DNA from: Morinoia aosen
Lineage: Eukaryota > Arthropoda > Malacostraca > Amphipoda > Talitridae
DNA length: 64,000 nt
Reading direction: 5' to 3'
Assembly (NCBI GenBank): GCA_030386875.1
Contig: CM059576.1
Span: forward strand, 14,078,058 to 14,142,057
The notes under the pieces were generated by a model. The model saw only the letters and a list, made by a program, of their open reading frames with translations. It searched no databases and had not been told where the DNA came from. How positions within the stretch are numbered: position 1 is the stretch's first letter; the number at the start of each line of letters is the position of its first letter. A program made the position numbers and the translations under genes. Below, piece after piece: positions 43,976 to 54,735 of the stretch.

Positions 43976-45375
43976 TGTCATGGTTCTGCTGTGACTATAC
44001 TCTATGCTGTGTTTGAATGAGCGTTAAGAAGAAAAGGTCTGCCTAGCTAGCGACTGAAATTTCCTCGAAAAGACTGACTTCCATAGAAATGTCTTCTCGT
44101 CAATGAGGACTGCATATTCTGGTCTCCACATCTTCGCCTAGACATCGTCAACCGTCGTCTTCAGCTCTACCAACCGTCGCATTCAACAGCGACATCATCC
44201 TCATCGCTAGAAAGGCGCACAACCACACCCTCTATGAGCGACACGTCACGAAACATCGACAGCTTGCCGGTCTGCCTAATGTTTCCATTTGCTCAACGTA
44301 TATTCTTTCCCTTCATTAGAGATTTAGGATTGTGTTTACTCTGGGTAAATTAACTGTCATCCAATTGTAAGTCTATTCTCTTCTAATTATATGACGACAC
44401 TCGCCATTTCCGATTAAAATAACTAAGGTAAAGCATTGTCTATAAAGACATGTTTGTTCTCAATGCGAACGGCGTCTCAGGCTCCTGCGCTTGGAAAGCG
44501 ATGGCCCGGGCATTAGCTGACCAGCGATCGAGAATCATAGTCGCGTCTACTTGTGCTCTCTTACCTCGCTGTCCTGGCGAGCCAGCCAGGCAGTGAGGGT
44601 TGTTCACTGTTATTCACTGATTGTTCAATTGTCATTCACTGGTTATTCAATGAGTCGTGTGTTGACTCGTAGGCGCCATTCAGGACTGAGCTAAGTATCC
44701 CAATGTGACATTGTAATCCGTACCTTCACGTTCCCTTTACTTCGCGTGGTAGGTATAGATTCTGTACCATAAATGTATTGCGCTAGGTTTATTGATGAGT
44801 TAAATGTTCTGTATTTCGCAAGCTAAATGATTCCGCGGAGGCTTCACCTCATATAAAATGTGCTTATCGTAATTATCAAAGTATTAATGGTCAAGTAATG
44901 AAGGCTTCACCTGCTTATTGTGAGATCATGATGCGATCTCCTGTAACTGTATTTTCTGACAGATTAGAGTAGTTTCTGAGATTTGATGGTGTCACGATCA
45001 TCTAGATTCTTTAATACGACATGTACATCGCAAGTCAATCACTATCCGAATGTGTAATCCATTGCTATTTGAAGGACGTCATCATTATAACATAAATTTA
45101 CGTTGTAACAGTGTCGTCAATTACCTTAATGAGGCCCTATTCGATTTGCTATAATACTACATTTAATTACAACTAATGACATTGAAAAGTCTCAGTCTAT
45201 TTCGATCTTTAATACTAATAAAATAGAATAATTGGGGCCTTCTGTCTCGACCATTGACCGAAAGAAAATGAAAGCGACGAGAAAATGACGAGAAATAATG
45301 CAGAGAAAGAATTGCCTCTGGAAAAATTGGCCAACGAATAATATATCGATCGAAGATAAAATAGGGATCGTAACA
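43976..45375 (+). mobile_element. 1,400-bp solo LTR inserted in gag
   Basis: Starts TGTCATGGTTCTGC and ends GATCGTAACA, with a 4-bp target duplication TGAT at 43,972-43,975 and 45,376-45,379. No internal retroelement sequence is present. Removing it with one TGAT copy restores an in-frame gag. Its 3' part (GACATTGAAAAGTC, then CAGT, near 45,177) and start match the LTRs at 57,183 and 61,962, so it is probably a related family in the same orientation. Formed by LTR-LTR recombination after insertion. Confidence 0.88.
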
Positions 45376-45771
45376 TGATGACGATGAGTGGTCTTCAGTA
45401 TCTGAGCCCACACTCCCGCTTGATGCACTTGGACCTGAATCACTGCCCTTTCTCTTCTGGGGTGCAGTTGCATGCTTCTTACTAGCCAGAGGAGTGCTGG
45501 CATAGCGGATCATTTTAGATTTCATCTCCTCCACCATCTCCTGCGCTTCACGAGGCATGGATTCAATTTGAGCTGGTCCAACAGAGGACAGCACCCGATC
45601 AACATACTGGCACATGTCCGCAACAATCTTGACCTGCTCGTCAGAATCCTGGCTACGAGGATGTACGGGTACTGAAGCAGGCCCAGACTTGTGTAGCAAG
45701 GGCGAATCCACAACGGGTGCGGCAGCGGTTGACGAGACTGGCTTATCCTCAACAGAAGGCATCTCAGACAT
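45376..45771 (-). pseudogene. Gypsy gag, 5' part with the start codon
   Basis: ATG at 45,771 (MSEMPSVEDKP). 132 codons, rich in Ser, Pro, Glu and Lys, with a short helical stretch (DEQVKIVADMCQYVDRVL) and a basic-then-Ser-rich end (KKHATAPQKRKGSDSGPS). It runs into the solo LTR and would terminate at 45,163 in a chimeric tail. Phase matches the gag 3' part exactly (396 nt, then 1,290 nt after removing one target copy), predicting a Gag of 561 residues before the insertion. Confidence 0.85.
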
Positions 45772-46239
45772 TGGAAAGGAGAGGCGGACAGGATCAAAAG
45801 GTGGTGTACACCGAGACAATAACAATGACCCCAAGCACAACCCGAGTTCACTTCAAATGAGCTTACAGGGTACAAGACACATGACAGACAGTAATACACG
45901 TTAAATCTGCATTACAAAGCACACAGTGATACAAAAAGGAATGGGAATCTGGGAACAAGTTGCAAACAGTGGTGAACTCAGGGTCAGCAAAGCAGCACAC
46001 TAAAGCAAATCAATGAGCCAAAATTATTGTTATAACAAGCAGAAGCAAACAGGATTTGAAATGGATGCGTTTCTAGTATCAGGAAAAATTAGAAAATTCT
46101 TAGTCTAAAAGCTGGCTATACTAACCCAGAAAGTGTCACACGATCCAAGAGGTTGAGGACCTCAAGAAAAACTAACAGGTCTATGGAAGAAGATTATGGG
46201 GTTGCGAAAGAAGAAAAGCGTCTCAGGTCTGACGAAGGG

Positions 46240-46257
46240 TCCCGGGTCTGGGCACCA
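46240..46257 (-). promoter_or_regulatory. primer-binding site
   Basis: Begins four bases inside the 5' LTR: TGGTGCCCAGACCCGGGA on the minus strand. TGG complements the CCA end of a tRNA. I do not assign the tRNA species. Confidence 0.7.
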
Positions 46258-46261
46258 ATTA

Positions 46262-47519
46262 TGTTAGGGCACGGAGGCAAGTCTGTCACCCTGAACACAG
46301 GCTAAAGGTCCCGGTCTGGCCAGTATAGTACCGACACAGTTAGGAAAACAGAAAACTCAAGCAATAATTAACAAAATATAATGAGGGAACCAAAAGCAAC
46401 CATAAAGTACGAACCTAAGGAAGCAAACAAAATTATCACGTTAACTGAATAACACCATGACACATAACTGAATAAACACGAGTGAAAACTAAATAGAAGT
46501 GGCTAATAAATGAGAGTACAGCTGGCTACCAAAAGAAAGATAACACAACTCAGCACTTGCAGTAACTAAAGGTGAACAAAACTGAGGGCAGAGTAAACTT
46601 GAGGATGGCCAGCTGGTTGAGAACTAAGGGTAATCTTGGCGGCGAAAAGCTTGAATGGAACAAAAGGTGAGCGGAGACAATCATGGACCGAGGTAGAACT
46701 GGAGAATGGAGAAACCCAGGACCGACGGCAGACTTGTAGCTAAGTGCAGAGCTCGGCAAGAAGGCAAGATCAAGCTACGGGTGACGCGTCGGGTAGTTTT
46801 CATGGGTTGTCACGACCCAACAGGGCCCTCTTCCAGGACGGAGGCCACTCAGCTTACCTCTTACAGGACAGGCTTACTACAGCGAGATACCAGACCCACA
46901 CTCCAGCTTCTCCAGGACAGTGCAGGGGCAGGAAGAGACTCTGATAGCCTCTGGGCAGCACAGCTCCTGGCCTCCACTCCACACTTGCTGCTCTGAAGTC
47001 ACAAAATAGCAAACAATAACCTACAGCCTCTTTGGAGATGCTAATACCTCATATGTAAAAGTCCATGAACCGTAGATAGTTAAATACATGAACCTGTGTT
47101 AATGCAAGAAACAATAGAAAAACATGTAGCTAACATAAACAAATCTTATCCGTTACCGTGAAATAACCACTAAGAACAACATAAATATCATGACAATTAC
47201 TGTTTAATGACACTAGCTAGCTACCAATTCTCTCTTACTTATTTTATACTATTTACAGAACCTAACTTGGGACAGAGATGAATGACTCACCTGATAAAGA
47301 GCCTTTCCAGGCAGGTAATCTTCAGTAGTAGCTATAGGAGTACAGTAGCTAATAATCACGCAAAATGTTGCACCAGAACTCTCAGTTTTGAATTAACTAT
47401 TATTTACCGTTTTGATCATAACTGTGGGAAAACAAAAAGAATGCTTAATTCAAAGGAAACAATGAGCACAATGTGACTTATTCAGACAATAAATACCAGG
47501 TAAATCTCATTTCCTAACA
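46262..47519 (-). repeat. Gypsy 5' LTR
   Basis: Promoter-bearing LTR for the leftward transcript. 1,258 bp, the same length as the 3' LTR. The leader from 46,261 to the gag ATG is about 490 nt. Confidence 0.95.
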
Positions 47520-47523
47520 ACTT

Positions 47524-48290
47524 TGTGAATTAAGAATAAATAAAAGTAGGAAGGAGTATAGGTACTCCTCCGAGTGAAGTGAATAATAGTGGATGTTATT
47601 TTGATGATACCTGATGTCATTGCTCTGAGTAGGAAAGAAGAAATATGTGAGAACATTGAGAGCAAAAAGAGCAGCAGGAACCTTGAGTGAGGCACTCAGG
47701 AGTAAGAATAAATATATAGGAGACTCTTCTAGTTTACATAAACGGTGAACCCAGAGAGGTAAATGTACCGAAAATTGCATTACAAGGTTGTGAATATATC
47801 TGGCAAATGGTTTAAATCACCAGGTGAATTTACGAGCAAGGTTGAATAATACTGTTAAGGAATAGTATTGAATTACTGCACGCATAGTGAATAAGCTTTA
47901 GGAGAAGCTGTTACCGTAGATTGTTGATGGGACTCTGACTTTAGTTCATAACTTCATGTGGTGGAAGTAGTACCATTGATACCAAGACAATCAGTGGTTA
48001 GCATTGTAGATTGCGGTAAAACTTGTGTTGACGACGAGAAGAATTATGTTCCATTTGAGAATTATGAAGAATGAGAGGTTAAGAGAGTTGTGTGGTGCCT
48101 ATTAAATGGAAATAGAAAGCTGCACCAGGGTGCAGAGCTGCATGCATCTGCACTGAGACATTAAACTCTGAGAAAAAAGAGGGTTAGACAACATGCAAAA
48201 GCTGACTCAGACATCGCACATTTGGTGCGAACAGACTCAAAGACCTCTATTGACGAAGATATTGTGACTTGGTAGAATTAGTAAAGTAAT
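47524..48290 (+). pseudogene. decayed coding stretch of unknown family, split by the Gypsy insertion
   Basis: A single plus frame reads AAGTLSEALRSKNKYIGDSS, then CTENCITRL, IYLANGLNHQVNLRARLNN and ITARIVNKL, separated by stops. Another frame near 48,120-48,280 reads LRKKRVRQHAKADSDIAHL and VRTDSKTSIDEDIVTW. The composition looks like real but dead coding sequence. It is probably the continuation of the region at 34.2-35.68 kb, since the Gypsy target site ACTT lies between them. Family unknown; an old retroelement gag is my best guess. Confidence 0.35.
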
Positions 48291-49739
48291 ATGACAGAAA
48301 GTGAAAGTAAAATGAATCATGTTTCTGGCCCCTTATAATATGACATGTAGACTTTATGACTTTTGACTGTACTGTTGCACGTTAGCATTTAATTTTATGA
48401 AATGAAATTTGTATAATGTCAGTCGTAAAAGAATGCAATTTATTGTGAAGTCCACTCAATTTTCCACGGGACGATTTACTACTGATTGAAAGATTAAAAT
48501 TCAGAGCCATTAATGGCAACATTTACCTTGACAACTATTCGTGCATGTGTACCGTAAAAAGCATGTTCTTATGTATGTTTCTTATGTATTCAATCATGTT
48601 TTTCTGTTGTATATTTGCTAATGCTTCATTTTAACCGCATATATGCTTGAGCTTCTTGATTTTAATTAAAGCATCAATGTAGCGCAATATGTGAAACGTG
48701 AAGTAACCGTTCACAGTATAACAGTTCAACAAGTACAGTATAAAAATTCGTAATGTTTTAGTGCAAAAGCAGCAAGTGATTATTGAATGTGATCTGTCAT
48801 GACAAGAAACATTGATGATGTGCAGATATTTGTTTTTTTCTCCACTGTGCATCGAGGCTGAGAATGCCCGGTTTTTGCTCACGATAGAAAAGCTGAATTA
48901 ACAGTTTTCTTCAGTGCTTGAATTCCGCACCTGCGAGCTAAGATTGGTGATGCATTATATTTTTTTTACTGAGCGTGAATGTCAGTGAGGAAATGTCCAT
49001 CACATAAATTAAATGTCTCTAACATTTATGTTACTGAAAAATTCTTGAATGCTAATGGAAGTTTAATCATCATTGATTAAATAGTAAGATTTGGTAAATG
49101 ATCACTGACACTAATGATGTTAATCATTTCACTTCATTTGTCCATTCATGTACTGAAGTTTGCGCTTAAGCCAAGCTAATGGTTTTGTATTTTATTCTCA
49201 TTTCAGTTTACGTGTGTGCGAGTGGTAACATGGCATCTTGTAACACAGTAACGTGATATCTGTAAATAGGGCAGTTCTACACGCATCAAAAATACGAAAG
49301 ATGTAATTCATCGCAGTTTCTGAGTAATTCTTTTTACCTTCAAAGTTTTTTGTTGTAACTCATCGGTGATTGAACATTTGAAATTGAAACAAAAATGCTA
49401 TTGCAATAGGTGATTGAACAATAGAACAACGTATTATTTTTTTAGAAACTCGTTAGTAGCAACTGCATACAACACTTTTCTTAAACTGGTTTTTCATAAA
49501 CAGCACAATTGAACTCGTATTGACTTGATTTATGCTGTTACATATTTGTAACTCAATTTTCCTTTGTTAGATTTTCAAAAATTTTTGAAACATTTTCACA
49601 AATTAGTGCATTTGTAGTAGACTTTGTTCGACTCTTTGTGTTCTTTTTAATAGTTACCTTGATGGACTTACGTGGTGAAAGTCTTTTGATACTATTTTAC
49701 ATACCTACATATACCAGGCTTTTCCTCACTATGGGAGGG
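48291..49739. other. no feature recognised
   Basis: AT-rich sequence without recognisable ORFs or element ends. Confidence 0.45.
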
Positions 49740-50134
49740 TAGCCAACAGCAGGCCACAATCACCACACCTAGTCACTAGGAGGCGAGAGAGGCAGCACTG
49801 GCCGCACCTGAACTGCCAGGATCAGCAGCAGCAAAGCACAACCACCTTGCACAGTCAGGCCCGACAGCCATAGCTGGTTTACCTCGATCGCTTCATTGAG
49901 TGCAGCCCCTCCCCCCCGCACAGGACAGGTCAACCCCATCACACGCGGGCAACTTCCAGTACCTCGTCAAAAATAAAATTACCTTCTTATGCACTGCCCC
50001 CACTTACTTCTGTCTGCAGCCATACCTCTCGCCGCATCCACAGTCAGACCCCTCTCATTCAAAACACGTTTCACCCCATCCATTCAAGTCATCCGTGGTC
50101 TACCTCGCGCTCGAAGACCACTCACTTCCGACAT

Positions 50135-50605
50135 TTATATTTTTTCTATCAGTCGCTCCACATTCATTCTTTCAACATGCCCAAACCATCCAAGCACTCT
50201 TTCATCCACTCGCCTGCTTAACTTTTTGATAACACCCATCTGCCCAATAACCAACTCATTCCTGATCCTATCTCTTCTTGCTACTCCATACATGCTCCTC
50301 AAACACTTCATCTCAAACACATCCAACTTCCTCCTCTCAGCTGCTCTCAACCCCCAGGACTCAGCTCCATACAACAGAACTGGCACAATCAAGCTTTGAT
50401 ACAGTCCCCTCTTAGCATTCATACTCAAACTCCTGCATTCAAAAACTTTCCTCATTGCACCCAATGTCTTACAGCCTTCACTCACTCGATGCCTCATTTC
50501 TACTTCCATACTATCCTTAACAGCCACATCCAACCCGAGGTACCTAAAATGCTCTACCTCCTCTAAAACTTCACCATTCAACCTCACATCCAAAGTTCCA
50601 AACAC
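50135..50605 (-). pseudogene. non-LTR RT, C-terminal part
   Basis: VEHFRYLGLDV, KRGLYQSLIVPVLLYGAESW, LDVFEMKCLRSMYGVARRDR and VLGWFGHVERM, the conserved thumb and C-terminal blocks of non-LTR polymerases. It begins at the hAT target duplication (GTGTTTGG on this strand). Further C-terminal coding in other frames continues to about 49,900 (GRPR-type block near 50,100). Confidence 0.88.
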
Positions 50606-50826
50606 CAGGGATGGAAAAAACTCTGGGTTTTTTAAAAAACCCAACCCACGTGTTTTTTTTTTGTTAAATTTTTTTTTGGGGTTCAATTGTTTTTTTTTGG
50701 CTTTATTGTTTTTTTTTGTAATACCTGTTTTTGTTTAAAAGAGTTATTCACACAGCTCCAGTTGCCTCTTTTCCAGATTTATATCCATACACTTTTTGAG
50801 TGAATATTGTTATTTGATTATTGTAT

Positions 50827-51165
50827 CTATGGGAACTAGCGCTCCCAGGGGGACAATGTGAGGGCTCGAGCTACTAGCTAGGTGGGCCTTCCTTTTTGTT
50901 GAAATAAAATGTTATGTTAAGGACCACCTTTTTTCGGTTCACTACCGTCCTGTTCTTCAGCACCTACTACTTTCCTCTTCAACTTTGGTCTTGTTTCATG
51001 ATCTTCTTTCACAACTTACTGTTTCTATGCCTTTCTGCGTAGATTCTGCGTTTCCTTAACTCCATACTAAATGGTGCCTTCCTCCTTCCTCTCTTTGGAT
51101 TGCATTTGTTGCTGGGTAGGGAGGCTAAAACTAACGACTAATCTAAACTAATCTACTGTTATTTG
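50827..51165 (-). repeat. dispersed repeat R1 inside the outer hAT
   Basis: Inverted R1 with GGAACTAGCGCTCCCAGGGG, GGACCACC, GGTTCACTACCGTCCTG, CACCTACTACTTTC and ACTCCATACTAAATGGTGCC. It post-dates the hAT insertion or was carried with it. Confidence 0.75.
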
Positions 51166-51789
51166 ATACTTTATTTCCAACATTATATTGCATTATTATA
51201 TGAATTATTACATTATATAAGCAATACATGAATTAATTTTGTCCATCACAATTACCATTTACCAATTACCATATGCATAGGGACATATGTAGCTCTGCAG
51301 TCTGTAAAGATATAAGATGCACAAAGAGAATTGCTATGCTTGTCAATTCATAGTAAGTTGTTTTAGCAGCAGACAGACGCAAGTCATGTGAGAGGGAAAC
51401 ACCATGCAGATCATAAGTAACCACCACAAGCAACTTGAAGCAAGACAGCTGCACATCACTTAACAGTCATGTGGTTAACAACTTAACATGTGTATTGTGC
51501 GAGCTGGAGGGCTTAGCAGCGCAAGCCAAGTCAGTCAACCACACTGTTACATGTTACAACATGTAGTGACATGCCAAAAAATTTTTTTTAAAATTTACCA
51601 AAAAAAATCACTTTTGCAGTTCAGGATAGCAACAAACACTAAAATGAATAGAAATAAATGCTCTAACAGATTCCATTGTCAACTTTGTTCCTGTGCAGCT
51701 TGAATGCTTACCGGCCAGTCGTTTCTTTACTTTGTCACCCCATGATGGCTGCGGTCGTGTCTTACCCCATCTGACTATAATTGTTAGAC

Positions 51790-52182
51790 TTATTTCAGGC
51801 AAAGCTCTCACAGGAGACACATATTGAAGAGTGGTTGGCGAAGTACAATCAGGAGTTCATCGGTGCGATTTATTTGTATAAATTGAAGGACTCCAAAATC
51901 TTCCCAAAACACATGTTCAACAAGAATATCACTAAGACAATGACTCCTCGTTGATGGTGGGATATTCAAGACATGAAACAGAAGAAAATGCAGATTTCTG
52001 ATAAAACACTGGCAGAGGGTTTCTGCAAGTATATAAGCAATATTCATTCTTGCTTCGCAAGTTCAGGATCCATTGAGAGAATTTTCTAAACATTTTGAAT
52101 TGTATGGAATAAATTGAGAAATTGATTAGGATCGGAACACACACAGAAATTGGTCTCATTATATTGCCACCTCACAAATGAT
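51790..52182 (+). pseudogene. outer hAT transposase, C-terminal region
   Basis: Plus frame: EEWLAKYNQEFIGAIYLYKL, then WWDIQDMKQKKM, EGFCKYISNIHSC, then SSGSIERIF, IVWNKLRN and TQKLVSLYCHL. This is the hAT dimerisation domain. At least three in-frame stops fall in the last block (52,080-52,125). Reading resumes after the inner insertion at 55,995 (DVDDNDEMAVDVEREIQ), which locates the fold-back element within this gene. Upstream catalytic parts are not traceable. Confidence 0.75.
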
Positions 52183-53664
52183 TAGTGATGTACCGATACC
52201 ATTTTTTTGGCGAATACCGATACCCATTTTTTGGCCGATACCGATACTCCGATACTTGAAAATACCGATATTTGACCAATACTACTACCGATACCGATAC
52301 TTTTACAATCATCTAACCTAATAGTACCCGTTATATGTTTGTTCATGTATTTGTTCGGTGTCCGCTTCTTAAAACATAGGATGTCTGAGTTTGCGGTATC
52401 ATGGCTACCGAATTCCTCAGTGTAACTTTGAAAGATTGTCTGTACATGCATTGATATGTTTGAAATTTTATCAGGATAGGTTAGTAGTGTTGGATAGGTT
52501 GTTGTGATCGCAGTAATTTACGCATTTTTCCTAACCATGTTGCTTTTGTACAGCTTTCAGGCCATATCAAATAATTAAAAAACATCAAATTAAAAATAGT
52601 AATTTTGAGAATAGCTGTGCCCGAAGTAATCGTTTTTGAGTAATGGTGATTTGTCACCGGAGAGGAACTCTGAGTCAAGAGTGTTCTTTGTGTGTTCTTG
52701 TGCATATGTGCTCGGCATAAACATTTTAAACCTACCCAACTTTCCGTCCCACGTATTGGCAACAGTGGACAACGCATTAGTGGTGTAGGACCTACATGAA
52801 CCGCAGTTGCTACCATGTAATGACGGTCACTAGGCCTTCGCGTTGTGAACGTGCTTTGCGGCGATGCAGGTCACGACATAGAATTAGGATAGCATAGATT
52901 AGATAATGTTGACGGAATTTTTCCATGGGTCCATCTGGCTTCAATGATGACATTGTCCTTGGCATTTCCATGGGTCATGCTGCTACCTAATAATACCCTT
53001 GCCCTTGGTTTATTTGTTTGGTGTCGGTTTCTTCCATTTCTCTGTTGCGCTCATAAGGATAGTTATAATGACCGTATCTGTGATACGAGTTTCACCAGTG
53101 CGCAAGTACAAAAATATCGTTCATCACGGATACTGTTAGGATGGATATATTGTATTTGTTTGCCATCTACATCTTGAAGATTCGTTCATGCAAGGTATTG
53201 AATCACATTTTTGGCTGGTCTTGCACACTTGTATTAAAATAAAACCATTATAACCCTTACATGGGAGTTGTAATAAAATTATTTGCTAATATATCTTATA
53301 ATATAAAAATGTTGACAATAAAGTTTCGGATTATGAAAAAGAAAATTCTCTTGCTATGTTAACTATATTGTGGAGAAAAATAACAAAATGAAATCCATAC
53401 AATACATATGTGTTTCTAATCGTATTGCAACATAATGTAGACTAGCTATAATAGCAACTGCTCCAAAAGTGGACCAAAACAATAATTTCTCCAAAAAAGG
53501 ATTGTCATTTTCGTGTTATTCACACCAAATACGAGTACATACTTCGGCGAAAGAATAGTAAAATTCGATAAGCCTCGAAGCCGAAAATATCCGCAAACAC
53601 GCTACCATCTATAAGATGAGAAATTAAAAAACGAAAATTTCAAGTTACTTGATCATATTTATCA

Positions 53665-53703
53665 GGAATACGTTTTGGAGTCCAGATCCATCATCAGTTC
53701 GTA
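53665..53703 (-). ncRNA. hammerhead-ribozyme-like motif, Penelope-like 3' end (left)
   Basis: Minus strand: GAA then CTGATGA, a GGA/TCC stem II, AAAACGTA and TTC. GAA and TTC form stem I around the core, and the site after GTA is the expected cleavage position. The G12 of the core GAAA is A here (TCCAAAACG), which should abolish or weaken cleavage. CCGAAACG to CCAAAACG fits CpG decay. Confidence 0.55.
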
Positions 53704-53942
53704 AATTTACAAATCGTTATGTCTGCAATAAAAGAAAAACAAAATGTTGGATACTGTCATTAACGGAAATCAAGAAAATAAAAATTAAATTAAAATATGC
53801 CCCAGAACAACTAAAATCAACAAGATTATTTAGTTACAATTTGTAATGGGTAGGAACTATCAGAATTGTTGAGGGCCAGTTTTCGTCTAAAAATATGTAA
53901 CGATTCGGAAATTCTGAGGTCACCTGCAGTTGAAGCCGAATC

Positions 53943-54149
53943 TTAGATTTTGAAGTCCGCAGAGGATGTTGGTTCGTTGCATTTTACTGCACGATTACGT
54001 ACTGCGGAGTGTGAAGAGTAAGCTAATAAGTTCCCCGCGCAGAAGCTTCGACTCCGATGTTCGGCCATTCTGTTATAAAAATTTCGTGACGTCATGCCAA
54101 CGTACAATGATATGCACTGCACACAACTGTACAACTGTTAAGAATAAAT
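53943..54149 (-). pseudogene. Penelope-like GIY-YIG endonuclease fragment (left copy)
   Basis: The frame reads YSCVQCISLYVGMTSRNF then NRMAEHRS: the GIY-YIG motif as found at the C-terminus of Penelope-like retroelement proteins (Y-x(8)-YVGMT, then Arg and EH). Only this end is present; no RT is seen. It is followed on the same strand by the hammerhead-like motif, as expected for a Penelope-like 3' end. Confidence 0.75.
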
Positions 54150-54239
54150 CAGATAGGCTTGCATCTACATCGGAAGCGTATCCTTGTACTGGAAAAAGAA
54201 GCAGCCTTAAAATTGTACAATTCCGGTACAAGGATACGC

Positions 54240-54416
54240 TTTGATGGAGAAGCGAGCCTTTCTGGTTTATTCCTACAGTTGTACAGTTGTGTGCAGTGCA
54301 GATCATCGTACGTCGGCATGACGGCACAAAATTTGTTTTCAGAATGGTCGAACATCAGGGTTGAAGCTTCTGCACGGGGAACCAATTCGCACAATTCGTA
54401 TGTAATCACGCAGTAA
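54240..54416 (+). pseudogene. Penelope-like GIY-YIG endonuclease fragment (right copy)
   Basis: Plus-strand counterpart: LYSCVQCRSSYVGMTAQNLF, then a diverged stretch lacking the Arg and EH residues, ending SYVITQ and a stop. It is followed by the hammerhead-like motif at 54,694. Together with the left copy it forms a head-to-head inverted pair centred near 54,200. Confidence 0.75.
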
Positions 54417-54693
54417 AATGCAACGAACCGATATCATCTGCGGACTTCAAAATCTTAGGTTAGGCTTCATCTACATGTGACCTCGGAATTTTAGAGTCGC
54501 AACATATTTTTAAATGAAAACCGGCCCTCAACAATTCTGACAGTTCCTACCAATTGCAAATTGTAAGTAGATCATGTCGTTTTTTTTAATTTCTCTGGGA
54601 CATGTTTTGATTTTTTTGTTTTCGTGATTTCCTTTAATGACTGTATTTAACATTTCTTTTTTCGTTTATTGTAGTCATAATGAATTTTACTTC

Positions 54694-54735
54694 TACGAAC
54701 TGATGATGGAGCTGGATTCCAAAAAAACGTATTCC
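54694..54735 (+). ncRNA. hammerhead-ribozyme-like motif, Penelope-like 3' end (right)
   Basis: TACGAA, CTGATGA, TGGA...TCCA stem II, an A-run ending ACGTA and TTCC. As on the left, the G12 position is A and the run carries extra As, so it is probably inactive. Orientation is opposite to the left motif. Confidence 0.5.

Larger units (their letters stand above)
35684..47519 (-). mobile_element. Ty3/Gypsy LTR retrotransposon, 11.8 kb, structurally complete
   Basis: Two 1,258-bp LTRs (TGTTAGGG...CCTAACA) differ at roughly a dozen positions by eye. A 4-bp target duplication ACTT lies at 35,680-35,683 and 47,520-47,523. The primer-binding site sits two to four bases inside the 5' LTR and the polypurine tract abuts the 3' LTR. 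Transcription runs leftward. Gene order is gag, then pol with PR, RT, RNase H, OTU-like, second PR-like and integrase; integrase after RNase H is the Ty3/Gypsy order. No envelope-like ORF follows. Inactivating lesions are the solo LTR in gag, an integrase frameshift near 38,700 and a TAA at 38,371-38,373. High LTR identity means a recent insertion. Confidence 0.95.
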
